A model generated the notes under the pieces. That model had not been told where the DNA came from. It worked only from the letters and a program-made list of their open reading frames with translations, and did no database searches. 64,000 bases of DNA from Streptomyces sp. NBC_01016 (GTDB taxonomy: Bacteria > Actinomycetota > Actinomycetes > Streptomycetales > Streptomycetaceae). A program made the position numbers and the translations under genes. The DNA lies in assembly GCF_026341035.1 (NCBI RefSeq), contig NZ_JAPEOQ010000002.1:806001-870000 (forward strand). Reading direction: 5' to 3'. Position 1 is the first letter of the stretch; each line of letters starts with the position of its first letter. Positions 24,536-32,422 of the stretch are shown piece after piece.

Positions 24536-24901
24536 GTGACCGAGATTGACGCAAAGATCGATGCTCTTGTCCCTGCCTGGCTCACCCTCCCCGACATCGC
24601 GGAACAGCTCGATGTCGAGGTGACGCGTGTGCGACAGCTGGTCAAGGAAGGCCAGCTGATCGCCGTGCGCCGCGGTGAGAACAGGGCGCTGCACGTGCCC
24701 GACGCCTTCATCGACGGCGACAAGATCGTCAAGGGGCTCGTCGGCCTCCTGACGGTTCTGAGGGACGACGGCTTCAGCGACGAAGAGATGCTGGAGTGGC
24801 TCTTCACCCCCGACCCGAGCCTGCCGGGCACGCCCGCGCAGGCCTTGAGCGAGAATCGCGGCACGGAGGTGAAGCGCCGCGCCCAGGCGCTCGCCGTCTG
24901 A
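24536..24901 (+). CDS. Rv2175c-type DNA-binding protein, likely Ser/Thr kinase substrate
   Basis: A 121-residue protein matching the Rv2175c family. Residues 15-65 form a MerR/excisionase-like winged helix-turn-helix (WLTLPDIAEQLDVEVTRVRQLVKEGQLIAVRR). Residues 70-121 are the conserved C-terminal domain (FIDGDKIVKGLVGLLTVLRDDGFSDEEMLEWLF, PGTPAQALSENRGTEVKRRAQALAV). In M. tuberculosis, Rv2175c is phosphorylated by the neighbouring kinase PknL, which abolishes DNA binding (established). The PASTA kinase 4 kb away makes the same partnership likely here. The GTG start has no clear Shine-Dalgarno. Confidence 0.88.
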   Translation: MTEIDAKIDALVPAWLTLPDIAEQLDVEVTRVRQLVKEGQLIAVRRGENRALHVPDAFIDGDKIVKGLVGLLTVLRDDGFSDEEMLEWLFTPDPSLPGTPAQALSENRGTEVKRRAQALAV

Positions 24902-24981
24902 CCTGACAACTGTCCGGCGTGCGCACCGCGAGCCTCGTGGTGCGCACGCCACCGACATCGCACGACCCACGGGGGGACTTC

Positions 24982-25632
24982 ATGGCGGAATCGTCCAAGC
25001 GCGCGCTGCTCGCCGATGCGCGGCTCTACCTGTGCACCGACGCGCGCAGGCGCCAGGGTGATCTGCCGGAGTTCCTCGACGCCGTGCTGGCCGGCGGCGT
25101 CGACATCGTGCAGCTGCGCGACAAGGGCATGGAGGCCGGCGAGGAGCTGGAGCACCTCCAGGTGTTCGCCGATGCGGCCCGCCGCCACGGCAAGCTGCTC
25201 GCGGTCAACGACCGCGCGGACGTCGCCCACGCGATCCGCTCGGACGTGCTGCACCTGGGCCAGGGCGACCTGCCGGTCCCCGCGGCCCGCGCCGTCCTCG
25301 GCGAGGACGTGCTCATCGGCCGCTCCACGCACGCCGAGGACGAGGCCGCCGCGGCCGCCGTCCAGGAGGGCGTGGACTACTTCTGCACGGGCCCCTGCTG
25401 GCCGACCCCGACCAAGCCCGGGCGGTACGCCCCCGGCCTGGACCTGGTGCGTTACACGGCGGGTCTGGACACGGACCGCCCCTGGTTCGCGATCGGCGGC
25501 ATCGACCTCACGAACCTGGACGAGGTGCTGGAGGCCGGCGCCCGCAGAGCCGTCGTCGTCCGGGCCATCACGGAGGCCGACGATCCGGCGGCCGCGGCAG
25601 CCGAGTTCGCGAAGCGCCTGCGTGCCGTCTGA
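24982..25632 (+). CDS. thiE: Thiamine-phosphate synthase
   Basis: A 216-residue TIM-barrel enzyme that couples HMP-pyrophosphate to thiazole phosphate to give thiamine phosphate. Signature blocks: VDIVQLRDKG, LLAVNDRADVAH, VLHLGQGDLP, IGRSTHAEDEAAAA, FCTGPCWPTPTKPGR, and WFAIGGIDL near the C-terminus. The ATG at 24982 has GGGGGGA upstream. It is not in the thiOSG operon and runs in the opposite direction, so it must have its own control; I see no TPP riboswitch in front of it. Confidence 0.94.
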   Translation: MAESSKRALLADARLYLCTDARRRQGDLPEFLDAVLAGGVDIVQLRDKGMEAGEELEHLQVFADAARRHGKLLAVNDRADVAHAIRSDVLHLGQGDLPVPAARAVLGEDVLIGRSTHAEDEAAAAAVQEGVDYFCTGPCWPTPTKPGRYAPGLDLVRYTAGLDTDRPWFAIGGIDLTNLDEVLEAGARRAVVVRAITEADDPAAAAAEFAKRLRAV

Positions 25633-25737
25633 CCCGCGCGGTCCCGAAGGAATCCGCCAGTAACGGCCGTCCTGGTGGCCTGTCCGCAAGGTGGACGGGG
25701 ATTAGGGGCTTTGGATATCCGTCAGTAACCTGCCCGT

Positions 25738-26658
25738 ATGGCCCTAGGTACCGCTTCCACCAGGACTGATCGTGCCCGCACCGTGCGCGACATGCTCGCG
25801 CCCGGCAAGACGGCTTTCTCGTTCGAGTTCTCCGCGCCGAAGACCCCGAAGGGCGAGCGCAACCTGTGGAACGCCCTGCGCAGGGTAGAGGCGGTCTCGC
25901 CCGACTTCGTCTCCGTGACGTACGGCGCGGGCGGCTCCACGCGCGCGGGCACCGTCAAGGAGACCCAGCAGATCGTCGCCGACACGACGCTGACGCCGGT
26001 GGCCCACATCACCGCCGTCGAGCATTCGGTCGCCGAACTGCGCAACATCATCGGCCAGTACGCCGACGCCGGTATCCGGAACATGCTCGCGGTCCGTGGC
26101 GACCCGCCCGGCGACCCCATGGGTGACTGGATCTCGCACCCCGAAGGCCTCACGTACGCGGCCGAACTCGTTGAATTGATCAAGGAGTCCGGGGACTTCT
26201 GCGTCGGTGTCGCCGCATTCCCCGCGATGCACCCGCGCTCGGCGGACTGGGACTCCGACGTGCGGCACTTCGTCGACAAGTGCCGCGCGGGCGCCGATTA
26301 CGCGATCACGCAGATGTTCTTCTACCCGGAGGAGTACCTGCGGCTGCGCGACAAGGTCGCCGCGGCCGGCTGCGAGACGCCGATCATCCCGGAATGCATG
26401 CCGGTGACGAGCGTGCGCATGCTCGAACGCCTGCCCAAGTTGAGCAACGCGGACTTCCCTCCGGAGTTGAAAGAGCGAATCCTCACAGCAAAAGACGATC
26501 CAGCCGCTGTACGCTCCATTGGCATCGAGTTCGCTACGGAGTTTTGCGCCAAGCTGCTTGACGAGGGAGTGCCGGGTCTGCACTTCATTACGCTCAACAA
26601 CTCCACGGCGACGTTGGAGATCTACGAGAACCTGGGCCTGCACCAAGAGCGGGGCTGA
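25738..26658 (+). CDS. metF: Methylenetetrahydrofolate reductase
   Basis: A 306-residue FAD-dependent reductase making 5-methyl-THF for methionine synthesis. Typical features: FSFEFSAPKTPKGERNLWNAL with the catalytic Glu, VSVTYGAGGSTR, PVAHITAVEHS, IRNMLAVRGDPPGDP, ADYAITQMFFYPEEYLRLRDK, and the C-terminal PGLHFITLNNSTATLEIYENLGL. ATG at 25738 has no Shine-Dalgarno but TAACCT lies 6 bases upstream, so translation may be leaderless. I see no SAM or B12 riboswitch in the 105 bases upstream. Confidence 0.95.
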   Translation: MALGTASTRTDRARTVRDMLAPGKTAFSFEFSAPKTPKGERNLWNALRRVEAVSPDFVSVTYGAGGSTRAGTVKETQQIVADTTLTPVAHITAVEHSVAELRNIIGQYADAGIRNMLAVRGDPPGDPMGDWISHPEGLTYAAELVELIKESGDFCVGVAAFPAMHPRSADWDSDVRHFVDKCRAGADYAITQMFFYPEEYLRLRDKVAAAGCETPIIPECMPVTSVRMLERLPKLSNADFPPELKERILTAKDDPAAVRSIGIEFATEFCAKLLDEGVPGLHFITLNNSTATLEIYENLGLHQERG

Positions 26659-26703
26659 CTTCGCCGTACCCACCAGGGCTACGGCCGTACGAGAGGGGCG
26701 TAC

Positions 26704-27588
26704 ATGGGCTGGGCGGTCCTCTATGTCGCGTTCGGACTGGTGGCACTGTGGCTCCTCGGTGAGGTCCTGCTGCAGTACAAGGCGCGGCTGCGCTGGCGGC
26801 TGCTGGCCTTCGGCGGCTTCCTCGGAGTCGTGATCGGTGTCCTTATTCCTTCGGTGTACGTCATCGGGGTCGGGGCCATCGCGTTCGCGATCGGGCAGAC
26901 GTACGTCACGCTGTCGTTCCGCCGCGGGTTCGCCGCGGGCTGGTCCCTCAAGGGCGTGCCGGGTGTTCCCGGCATCGACCGGGGGCGGCGCTCCGAGAAG
27001 GAGCTGCACCAGGACCCGACGCTCCAGGTCTCGGACCTGGAGTACGAGCAGGCGCCGCAGGAGTACGCGCCGGTCCCCGAATACGCGCCGGTCCCGGAGT
27101 CGGCGGCCGAGAGCACGGCCGTGTACGCCCCGGAGCCGATGCCCGACGACACCAGCCAGTACGGCGTCTATCAGGACTCGCCGTACGCCCAGACCGCCCA
27201 GGCGGCGCACGGGATGCAGGACTACGGCTACGACGCCGGGGCCTACGGCTACGACCAGCAGAGCTACGGCTACGACCCGGCTCAGCAGCCGTACGCCGCC
27301 CCGTACTCGGACCCGTACATCGGGACGCAGACCTACCCGGCGCAGCCCCAGTACGGCGACCCGTACGCCGCCGGGCAGGGCTACGCCGACCCGTACGCGC
27401 CGGCCGCGGGCTACGGCGGGGAGACACCTCCCGGCGGCGTCTGGGTGCCGCAGCAGCGCAACAACGACGGGCAGCAGACCTACGGCGGTGAACTGCCGCC
27501 CGAGCAGCAGTACCCGACGTACCCGCAGCACGACCCGAACACCGGGTACGACAACAACGGGTACAACGAGCAGCAGTACAGGTACTGA
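26704..27588 (+). CDS. Membrane protein with Tyr/Gln/Pro-rich low-complexity tail
   Basis: A 294-residue protein of no known function. The first 85 residues hold three hydrophobic segments (about 2-20, 32-48, 50-72) with a short RRGFAAGWSLKGVPG loop. From residue 115 onward the tail is a tyrosine-rich disordered region with repeats of YGYD, DPYA, YAPVPE and QQ-rich patches. Such tails occur in streptomycete membrane proteins and may mediate assembly or be phosphorylated (inference). GAGAGGGGC precedes the ATG. It follows metF by 45 bases and is ended by a hairpin terminator. Confidence 0.78.
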   Translation: MGWAVLYVAFGLVALWLLGEVLLQYKARLRWRLLAFGGFLGVVIGVLIPSVYVIGVGAIAFAIGQTYVTLSFRRGFAAGWSLKGVPGVPGIDRGRRSEKELHQDPTLQVSDLEYEQAPQEYAPVPEYAPVPESAAESTAVYAPEPMPDDTSQYGVYQDSPYAQTAQAAHGMQDYGYDAGAYGYDQQSYGYDPAQQPYAAPYSDPYIGTQTYPAQPQYGDPYAAGQGYADPYAPAAGYGGETPPGGVWVPQQRNNDGQQTYGGELPPEQQYPTYPQHDPNTGYDNNGYNEQQYRY

Positions 27589-27630
27589 GCCAAGTACCGG
27601 ACCTGGTACCGGACCTGGTACTGAACGCGG

Positions 27631-27660
27631 AGCCCCGAGCAGCCTGAGGCGCTCGGGGCT
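27631..27660 (+). terminator. Intrinsic terminator between convergent genes
   Basis: AGCCCCGAGC and its perfect complement GCTCGGGGCT enclose a 10-base loop and are followed by CTTTGC. Just before it are two tandem copies of a TACCGGACCTGG-like unit (27594-27620), and just after are two copies of GCAGGCGCCCATGG (27683-27721). These direct repeats have no evident function. Confidence 0.72.
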
Positions 27661-27720
27661 CTTTGCGGGCTACCGCAGTTCACGCAGGCGCCCATGGAGC
27701 GGAACGCAGGCGCCCATGGC

Positions 27721-29217
27721 TCACTGCGAGCCCTGGAAGTCCGGCCCCTCCACGATCAGGCCCGCCACCAGCGCGCCGGACATGCCCGCGTGCGGCAGGC
27801 CGCCGCCCGGGTGGGACCAGCCGCCCACGGTCGTCAGACCGGGCAGGGCCGTGGTGTTCGGCGCGTGCAGCAGCTCGCCGCCCGCCGCCGCGAGCGCGGG
27901 GGCGGGCACGGCGCCGCCCTCGGCCCCGGTGGCCTCTGCGATGTCCTGCGGGGTGCGCACCTCGTGCCACAGCAGCCGCTCGCGCAGGTCGGGCACCGCA
28001 CGCTCGGCCGCCGCGAGGACCCGCTCCACGTCGGCCTCGCCCACGCGCGCGTGCGACGGAACCGTCACCGTGAGCGTCACCGCCTCGTGCTCGGCGTCCG
28101 GCACCGCCGTCGCCTCATCGGTGCGCAGCACCGCCACCGTCGGTCTCGAAGGCGCCGCGCCGCCTTCGAAGAGCCAGGCCAACTCGGCGTCCCGGTCCGC
28201 CCCGTGCACGACCGTGCGGTGCGGGGTGGCCGTCGGCCGGGCCCCGCGCAGCGCGAGGTGCACGGTCAGCCGGCTCGGCCACGCCGACTCGCGCTGGGCC
28301 GGCCCCTCGGCGCGCACGGGCCGACCCGGAAGCAGCCCGCCGAGCACGCCCGGGGCGACGCCCGCCACCACGAACTCGGCTTCCTCCACCGTGCCGTCGG
28401 CCAGTTCCACACCGGCCGCGCGCCCGTCCTTCTCCACGATCCGGGTGACGGCCGAGCCGAATCTGAACTCGACCTTCCGCTTCAGGCAGCGCGCGTGCAC
28501 GGCGTCCGCGAGGGCCCGCATTCCGCCGGTCACCGCCCATGTCCCGAACGTCTGCTCCATGTAGGGCAGCACGGCCGCGCTCGCAGGGGCCGTACGGGGA
28601 TCGAGACCGCTCGCCAGCGCGTACTGCTCAAGGAGCGCCACGAGGCGCGGCTCCCCGCCCAGCTCGAGCGCACCGATCTCGGCGAGCGTCGCCGCCGCGC
28701 GGTCCTTGCGAAGGACCCGCTTGTGCACTACCGCGGGGTACGGCTCGCGGTCGGCCAGCACCTGCCAGTTCGGCCACAGCGGCTCTTCGAGCAGCGGGCG
28801 CCGCGAGCGGTCCCAGGCCTCCCGCGCGCGGTTCATGAACGCCGACCAGCGCCCGCCCGCGCCCTGACCGATCGCCGCGTCCAGCGCCTCGGCGACGCCA
28901 GCCCGCCGCGCGTTCGGCAGGTCCGTCGTCGTGCCGTCCGCGAAGACATGCCGCACTGCGGGCTCGATCTGGGTGAGGCCGACGAGATCCTCCAGCGGCT
29001 CCTTGCCGGTCTTGATGAACAAGTCCCGGTGGACCGCGGGCAGATGGAGCAGCCCCGGGCCCGTGTCGAACGCGAAGCCGTCGCGCTCGATGCGGCCCAG
29101 TGACCCGCCGTACGTCGACGCGCGCTCGAAGACCACCGGTCGGTGGCCCGCGACGGCCAGCCGAGCGGCGGCCGCCATGGCGCCCATCCCCGCGCCGATC
29201 ACCGCAATTCGTGCCAT
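27721..29217 (-). CDS. FAD-dependent phytoene desaturase-like oxidoreductase
   Basis: A 498-residue flavoprotein of the carotenoid-desaturase/retinol-saturase superfamily (NAD(P)/FAD-dependent). The N-terminal dinucleotide motif IAVIGAGMGAMAAAARLA spans about residues 4-21, followed by the GRR-like region YGGSLGRIERDGFAFDTGPGLLHLP. A central FAD segment GVELADGTVEEAEFVVAGVAPGVLGG and the C-terminal TTVGGWSHPGGGLPHAGMSGALVAGLI complete the fold. The ATG at 29217 fits the start of the Rossmann strand. No carotenoid cluster is nearby, so the substrate is unknown. Convergent with the Tyr-rich membrane protein gene. Confidence 0.85.
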   Translation of the reverse strand: MARIAVIGAGMGAMAAAARLAVAGHRPVVFERASTYGGSLGRIERDGFAFDTGPGLLHLPAVHRDLFIKTGKEPLEDLVGLTQIEPAVRHVFADGTTTDLPNARRAGVAEALDAAIGQGAGGRWSAFMNRAREAWDRSRRPLLEEPLWPNWQVLADREPYPAVVHKRVLRKDRAAATLAEIGALELGGEPRLVALLEQYALASGLDPRTAPASAAVLPYMEQTFGTWAVTGGMRALADAVHARCLKRKVEFRFGSAVTRIVEKDGRAAGVELADGTVEEAEFVVAGVAPGVLGGLLPGRPVRAEGPAQRESAWPSRLTVHLALRGARPTATPHRTVVHGADRDAELAWLFEGGAAPSRPTVAVLRTDEATAVPDAEHEAVTLTVTVPSHARVGEADVERVLAAAERAVPDLRERLLWHEVRTPQDIAEATGAEGGAVPAPALAAAGGELLHAPNTTALPGLTTVGGWSHPGGGLPHAGMSGALVAGLIVEGPDFQGSQ

Positions 29218-29675
29218 GCCAGGGACCTTATCCGCCACCACTGACAACACCGCCGCCAGGTCGCGGCGGCCGGTGGACCGCTGAGTGCGGGCACGCAGTG
29301 CGCCTGGGCCTGAGCGCGGACGTCTGAGTATCCGTACCTAGTCGGGGAGATGAGTAGATACGCGGATGGGTCCGGACCTGCGCAGACGGAAGAGTGGAGA
29401 CCACGGAGAGGGGCACGGATGCGGCACCGCCGACACGGGGCGGCGGAACGGATCGAGTGCCTCTTGCCGCTCCTCTCGCCCGCAAGGGCGGGAGTGAGCA
29501 CGGGGGACCCTGGAGGGAGACCTAACGGGGGTCCAACGGGGGAAACGGGGGATCCACGGGGGAACAACGGGGATCCACGGGGGATGCGCCGGTCCGGTGA
29601 GGCCTGAGAACGACCACAGGCCCTGCCGGACCGGCGCTTCATTTGTGCCGGCGGCCCCGGCCCGGCAGCTGTGCC
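29218..29675. other. 458-base intergenic region with a short tandem ACGGGGG array and a long hairpin
   Basis: Lying between two leftward genes, this region has no ORF I can support. From 29499 to 29585 it carries seven ACGGGG(G) units, several followed by GATCC, spaced 9-12 bases apart with an irregular unit further off. At 29586-29637 a long imperfect inverted repeat begins GCGCCGGTCCGG and ends CCGGACCGGCGC; it lies 39 bases past the TetR stop and may terminate that transcript. A segment near 29326-29380 (GAGTATCCGTACC, GAGTAGATACGCGG) looks like a regulatory motif or promoter but is not one I can name. Confidence 0.5.
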
Positions 29676-30302
29676 TCAGGCCTTGCCCGTCAGCGGCTGC
29701 CCGCCGCCCACCCGCCCCTGGAGCAGCAGCGAGAGCGCGCCGTGGACATCGTCCAGCGAGCGCTCGGGCTGGAACGCCTGCCAGTCCAGGGCGGCCACGA
29801 GGACCATGCCCACGAGGGCCGCCGCCGTGAGCGGCACATCGATCTCCTCGCTCAGCTCACCGCTCTCCACCGCGGCCCGCAGAACGTCCTCGACCACGGC
29901 CACCGTCTCGTTGCGGACCACGGCGAGCGTGGACTGCCAGGCACGGTTGGTGCGCCACAGCTCGGCGACGTAGAGCTGGGTGAAGGCCGGGTACTGGTCG
30001 ATGAACTCGAGACCCGCACGGATCATCGCGTCCAGGGCGTCGACCTTGCTGCCGCCGTTCTCGTCCGACTTCTGCGCCGCCTCCCGGAGGGAGGCGGAGA
30101 GGAGCCCGACGCCGTGCCGCAGCAGCTCCTCGAAGAGGACCGACTTGCTGGCGAAGTTGTAGTAGACCGTGCCCTTCGCGACCCCGGCCCGCTCGGCGAT
30201 CTCGTCGACCGTGGTGGCGGAGAAGCCCTGTTCCGCGATGAGCGTGACCGCGGCCTCGTAGAGCTTCTGCCGGGTGGCCTGGCGCCGTGTGCTGCTTTCC
30301 AT
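29676..30302 (-). CDS. TetR-family transcriptional regulator
   Basis: A 208-residue TetR-type repressor. The helix-turn-helix domain fills residues 5-55 (TRQKLYEAAVTLIAEQGFSATTVDEIAERAGVAKGTVYYNFASK); the remaining helices form the ligand-binding and dimer domain. It is the last gene of a leftward set after a degenerate ABC ATPase and a YhgE/Pip membrane protein. The palindrome ACTGACTGGTCAGT before the ATPase gene is its likely operator, so it probably represses the whole set and is relieved by an unknown small molecule. Start: ATG at 30302, preceded by AGGGGC. Confidence 0.9.
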   Translation of the reverse strand: MESSTRRQATRQKLYEAAVTLIAEQGFSATTVDEIAERAGVAKGTVYYNFASKSVLFEELLRHGVGLLSASLREAAQKSDENGGSKVDALDAMIRAGLEFIDQYPAFTQLYVAELWRTNRAWQSTLAVVRNETVAVVEDVLRAAVESGELSEEIDVPLTAAALVGMVLVAALDWQAFQPERSLDDVHGALSLLLQGRVGGGQPLTGKA

Positions 30303-30337
30303 GCCCCTGATTCTCACAGGAGCCGATGTGGGTGCGC

Positions 30338-32422
30338 TCACAGGCTCAGCTCCGGGTGCAGTCGGTCCAGCGTCCACACCTGCTTGCGCCGGGCCGTCCA
30401 CGCCGTGAGGGCGAGCGCGCCCACCGTGAACGCCGTGAGCACCACGCAGGCCTGCCACACGGGCCCGAGCCCGCCGCCGGAGATCAGTCGCCGCAGGGCC
30501 TCGACGACGTAACTCATCGGCAGGAACGGGTGCAGCGCGTTGAAGAAGCCGGGGCTCGTCTGCACCGGATAGGTGCCGCCCGCCGACGTCAGCTGCAGCA
30601 TCAGGAAGGCGAGCACAAGGATGCGGCCCGCCGCCCCGAAGCGCGCGTTCAGCCACTGCACGATCGCCGCGAAGCACGCCGTGACCAGGAACAGGAAGCC
30701 GACGGTTCCCGCCGCGTGCAGCATCTGCAGCCCAAGTGCCCAGTGCAGTACGGACATCAGGGCCGCCACCTGTAGGAACCCGAGCGCGGCCACGGGCAGC
30801 CAGCCCGCGAACGCCACCCTCCAGGACGAGGAGCCGGCTGCGAGGGCGCGCCGGTTCATCGGCTGGATCAACATGTAGGCGACCATCGCGCCCACCCACA
30901 GGGAGAGCGGGATGAAGTAGGGCGCGAAGCCCGTCCCGTAGTTGGGCGCCTTGTGCAGCGACTGGGAGGCCAGCTGGACGGGGTCGGCCATCACCCCGGT
31001 GCGCTGGTCGCGGTCCTTCTTGTCGTAGTCGGGGATCTTCTGCACGCCGTCGTGCAGTCCGCCGGCGAGCTTGCCCGAGCCGTCGGCCAGCTGGAACATT
31101 CCGCCGTTCAGGTCGTTCGCGCCGGTCTTCAACTCGCCGACCCCGGAGTTGAGTTCGGCCGATCCGGACTGCGCCGTGCCGAGCCCCGTGTGCAGCTTCT
31201 GGGCGCCCGCGGCGACCTGGCCCGCCCCGTCGTTGAGCTTGTTGATCTGGGCGACCGCGTTGTCGAGGTCCTTGTCGAGCGTCGGGGCGTTCTTGGCCAG
31301 GGCCTCGGACTGCTCCTGGAGCGTCGCCAGGTGGCTGTCCATCTGGCCGAGGTTCCCGTGCTCGTCCTGGATGAGCGTGTTCAGGTCGTCGGAGATCGTG
31401 GCGACGTCGTTCGCGGCCGTCTTGGCCTTCTTCAGGTCCGGGCAGGCGGGATCGTCGATCACCGCCTTCTCGCAGCGCCTTTCGTAGACGGCGTCCAGGG
31501 CGTCGGAGCCCGCGTGCGCGCCCGTACGTGCGGTGGGGGCGATCCTCACCAGGTCGTCCAGGTTGTGCCGGACGCCCGCCGCGGAGTCGGCGACGAGCCG
31601 CGCCGTGTCGGCGATCGCCTTCTTGTTGCCCTTCAGGAAGGGGCGTACCTGATCGGCGGCGCCGTTCACCTTGTCGGCGAGCTGTTGCGTGCCGTCGGAG
31701 ACCTGTCGGGAGCCCGATTCCAGGTCACCGGCTCCGGTGGTGAGCTTGGTCAGGCCGCTCTCCAGGTCGCCGCTGCCCTTCTTGGCGTCCTTCAGGCCGT
31801 CGGCCAGGTCCTTCGAGCCCTTCTTGGCCTTGCCGATGCCACCCTCGAGCTGGTCCGCGCCCTTGGCCGCCTTCTGCGTCGCGTCATGGATGTCCGAGAA
31901 GGACACGAAGATCTTGTCGAGGAACGAGCGCGACGCGTTGCTCGACGCCGCGGAGCGCACCTCGGAGAAGACCGTCCGGGAGATCTGCCCGACGATGTAG
32001 TTGTTCGCGTCGTTCGTGCGCACCTGGAGGGCGCCGGTCTCGGGCGACTCACCCGAACTCGACGCGATGCGCTTGCTGAAGTCCTTCGGCATGGTCAGCG
32101 ACAGGTAGTACGTGCCGTCCTCCAGGCCCTTCTTGGCCTGCGCGGAGTCGACCTCGTGCCACTGGAAGGTGTCGCTGTCGTACAGCCCCTTGGTGATGTC
32201 GTCGCCCGCGGTGACCTTCTTGCCGGCGGCCGTCGCCCCCTGGTCGTCGTTGACGAGCGCCACGGGGATCTTGTCGAGCTTGCCGTACGGGTCCCAGAAG
32301 GACCACAGGTACAGCGCCCCGTAGAGCAGCGGCAGCAGCAGAAGCGCGACGAGTGCGGCACGCGGCAGCTTTCCCCTGCCGAAGCGCCTGAGTTCAAGCG
32401 CGGCGAGCTTCGGCGAGCGCAT
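30338..32422 (-). CDS. YhgE/Pip-family membrane protein (ABC-2 permease-like)
   Basis: A 694-residue protein of the YhgE/Pip group, related to ABC-2 type permeases and to mycobacterial MmpL/phage-receptor Pip proteins. One N-terminal membrane helix (about 20-40: LPRAALVALLLLPLLYGALYLW) is followed by a ~470-residue extracytoplasmic region. That region holds heptad-like repeats of SKDLADGLKDAKKGSGDLESG type, which predict long coiled coils. Five to six membrane helices fill residues 505-690. The start overlaps the ATPase gene by 29 bases, with AAGGAGA inside that gene. Likely an exporter or surface-protein channel subunit; substrate unknown. Confidence 0.88.
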   Translation of the reverse strand: MRSPKLAALELRRFGRGKLPRAALVALLLLPLLYGALYLWSFWDPYGKLDKIPVALVNDDQGATAAGKKVTAGDDITKGLYDSDTFQWHEVDSAQAKKGLEDGTYYLSLTMPKDFSKRIASSSGESPETGALQVRTNDANNYIVGQISRTVFSEVRSAASSNASRSFLDKIFVSFSDIHDATQKAAKGADQLEGGIGKAKKGSKDLADGLKDAKKGSGDLESGLTKLTTGAGDLESGSRQVSDGTQQLADKVNGAADQVRPFLKGNKKAIADTARLVADSAAGVRHNLDDLVRIAPTARTGAHAGSDALDAVYERRCEKAVIDDPACPDLKKAKTAANDVATISDDLNTLIQDEHGNLGQMDSHLATLQEQSEALAKNAPTLDKDLDNAVAQINKLNDGAGQVAAGAQKLHTGLGTAQSGSAELNSGVGELKTGANDLNGGMFQLADGSGKLAGGLHDGVQKIPDYDKKDRDQRTGVMADPVQLASQSLHKAPNYGTGFAPYFIPLSLWVGAMVAYMLIQPMNRRALAAGSSSWRVAFAGWLPVAALGFLQVAALMSVLHWALGLQMLHAAGTVGFLFLVTACFAAIVQWLNARFGAAGRILVLAFLMLQLTSAGGTYPVQTSPGFFNALHPFLPMSYVVEALRRLISGGGLGPVWQACVVLTAFTVGALALTAWTARRKQVWTLDRLHPELSL

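Noticed and set aside
23137..25689. An 850-codon leftward open frame opposite the ferredoxin reductase, Rv2175c-like and thiE genes
   Set aside because: It spans three well-defined genes on the other strand and shows no family motif.
29499..29586. CRISPR-like repeats
   Set aside because: The ACGGGGG units are only 7 bases long with 9-12 base spacing and no unique spacers, and no cas genes are nearby.
29350..29607. A possible 85-codon gene in the 29.2-29.7 kb intergenic region
   Set aside because: It has a plausible ATG with GGGGAG upstream, but the translation is Arg/Gly-rich, runs through the ACGGGGG array and matches no family I know. The array and hairpin suggest a non-coding role.
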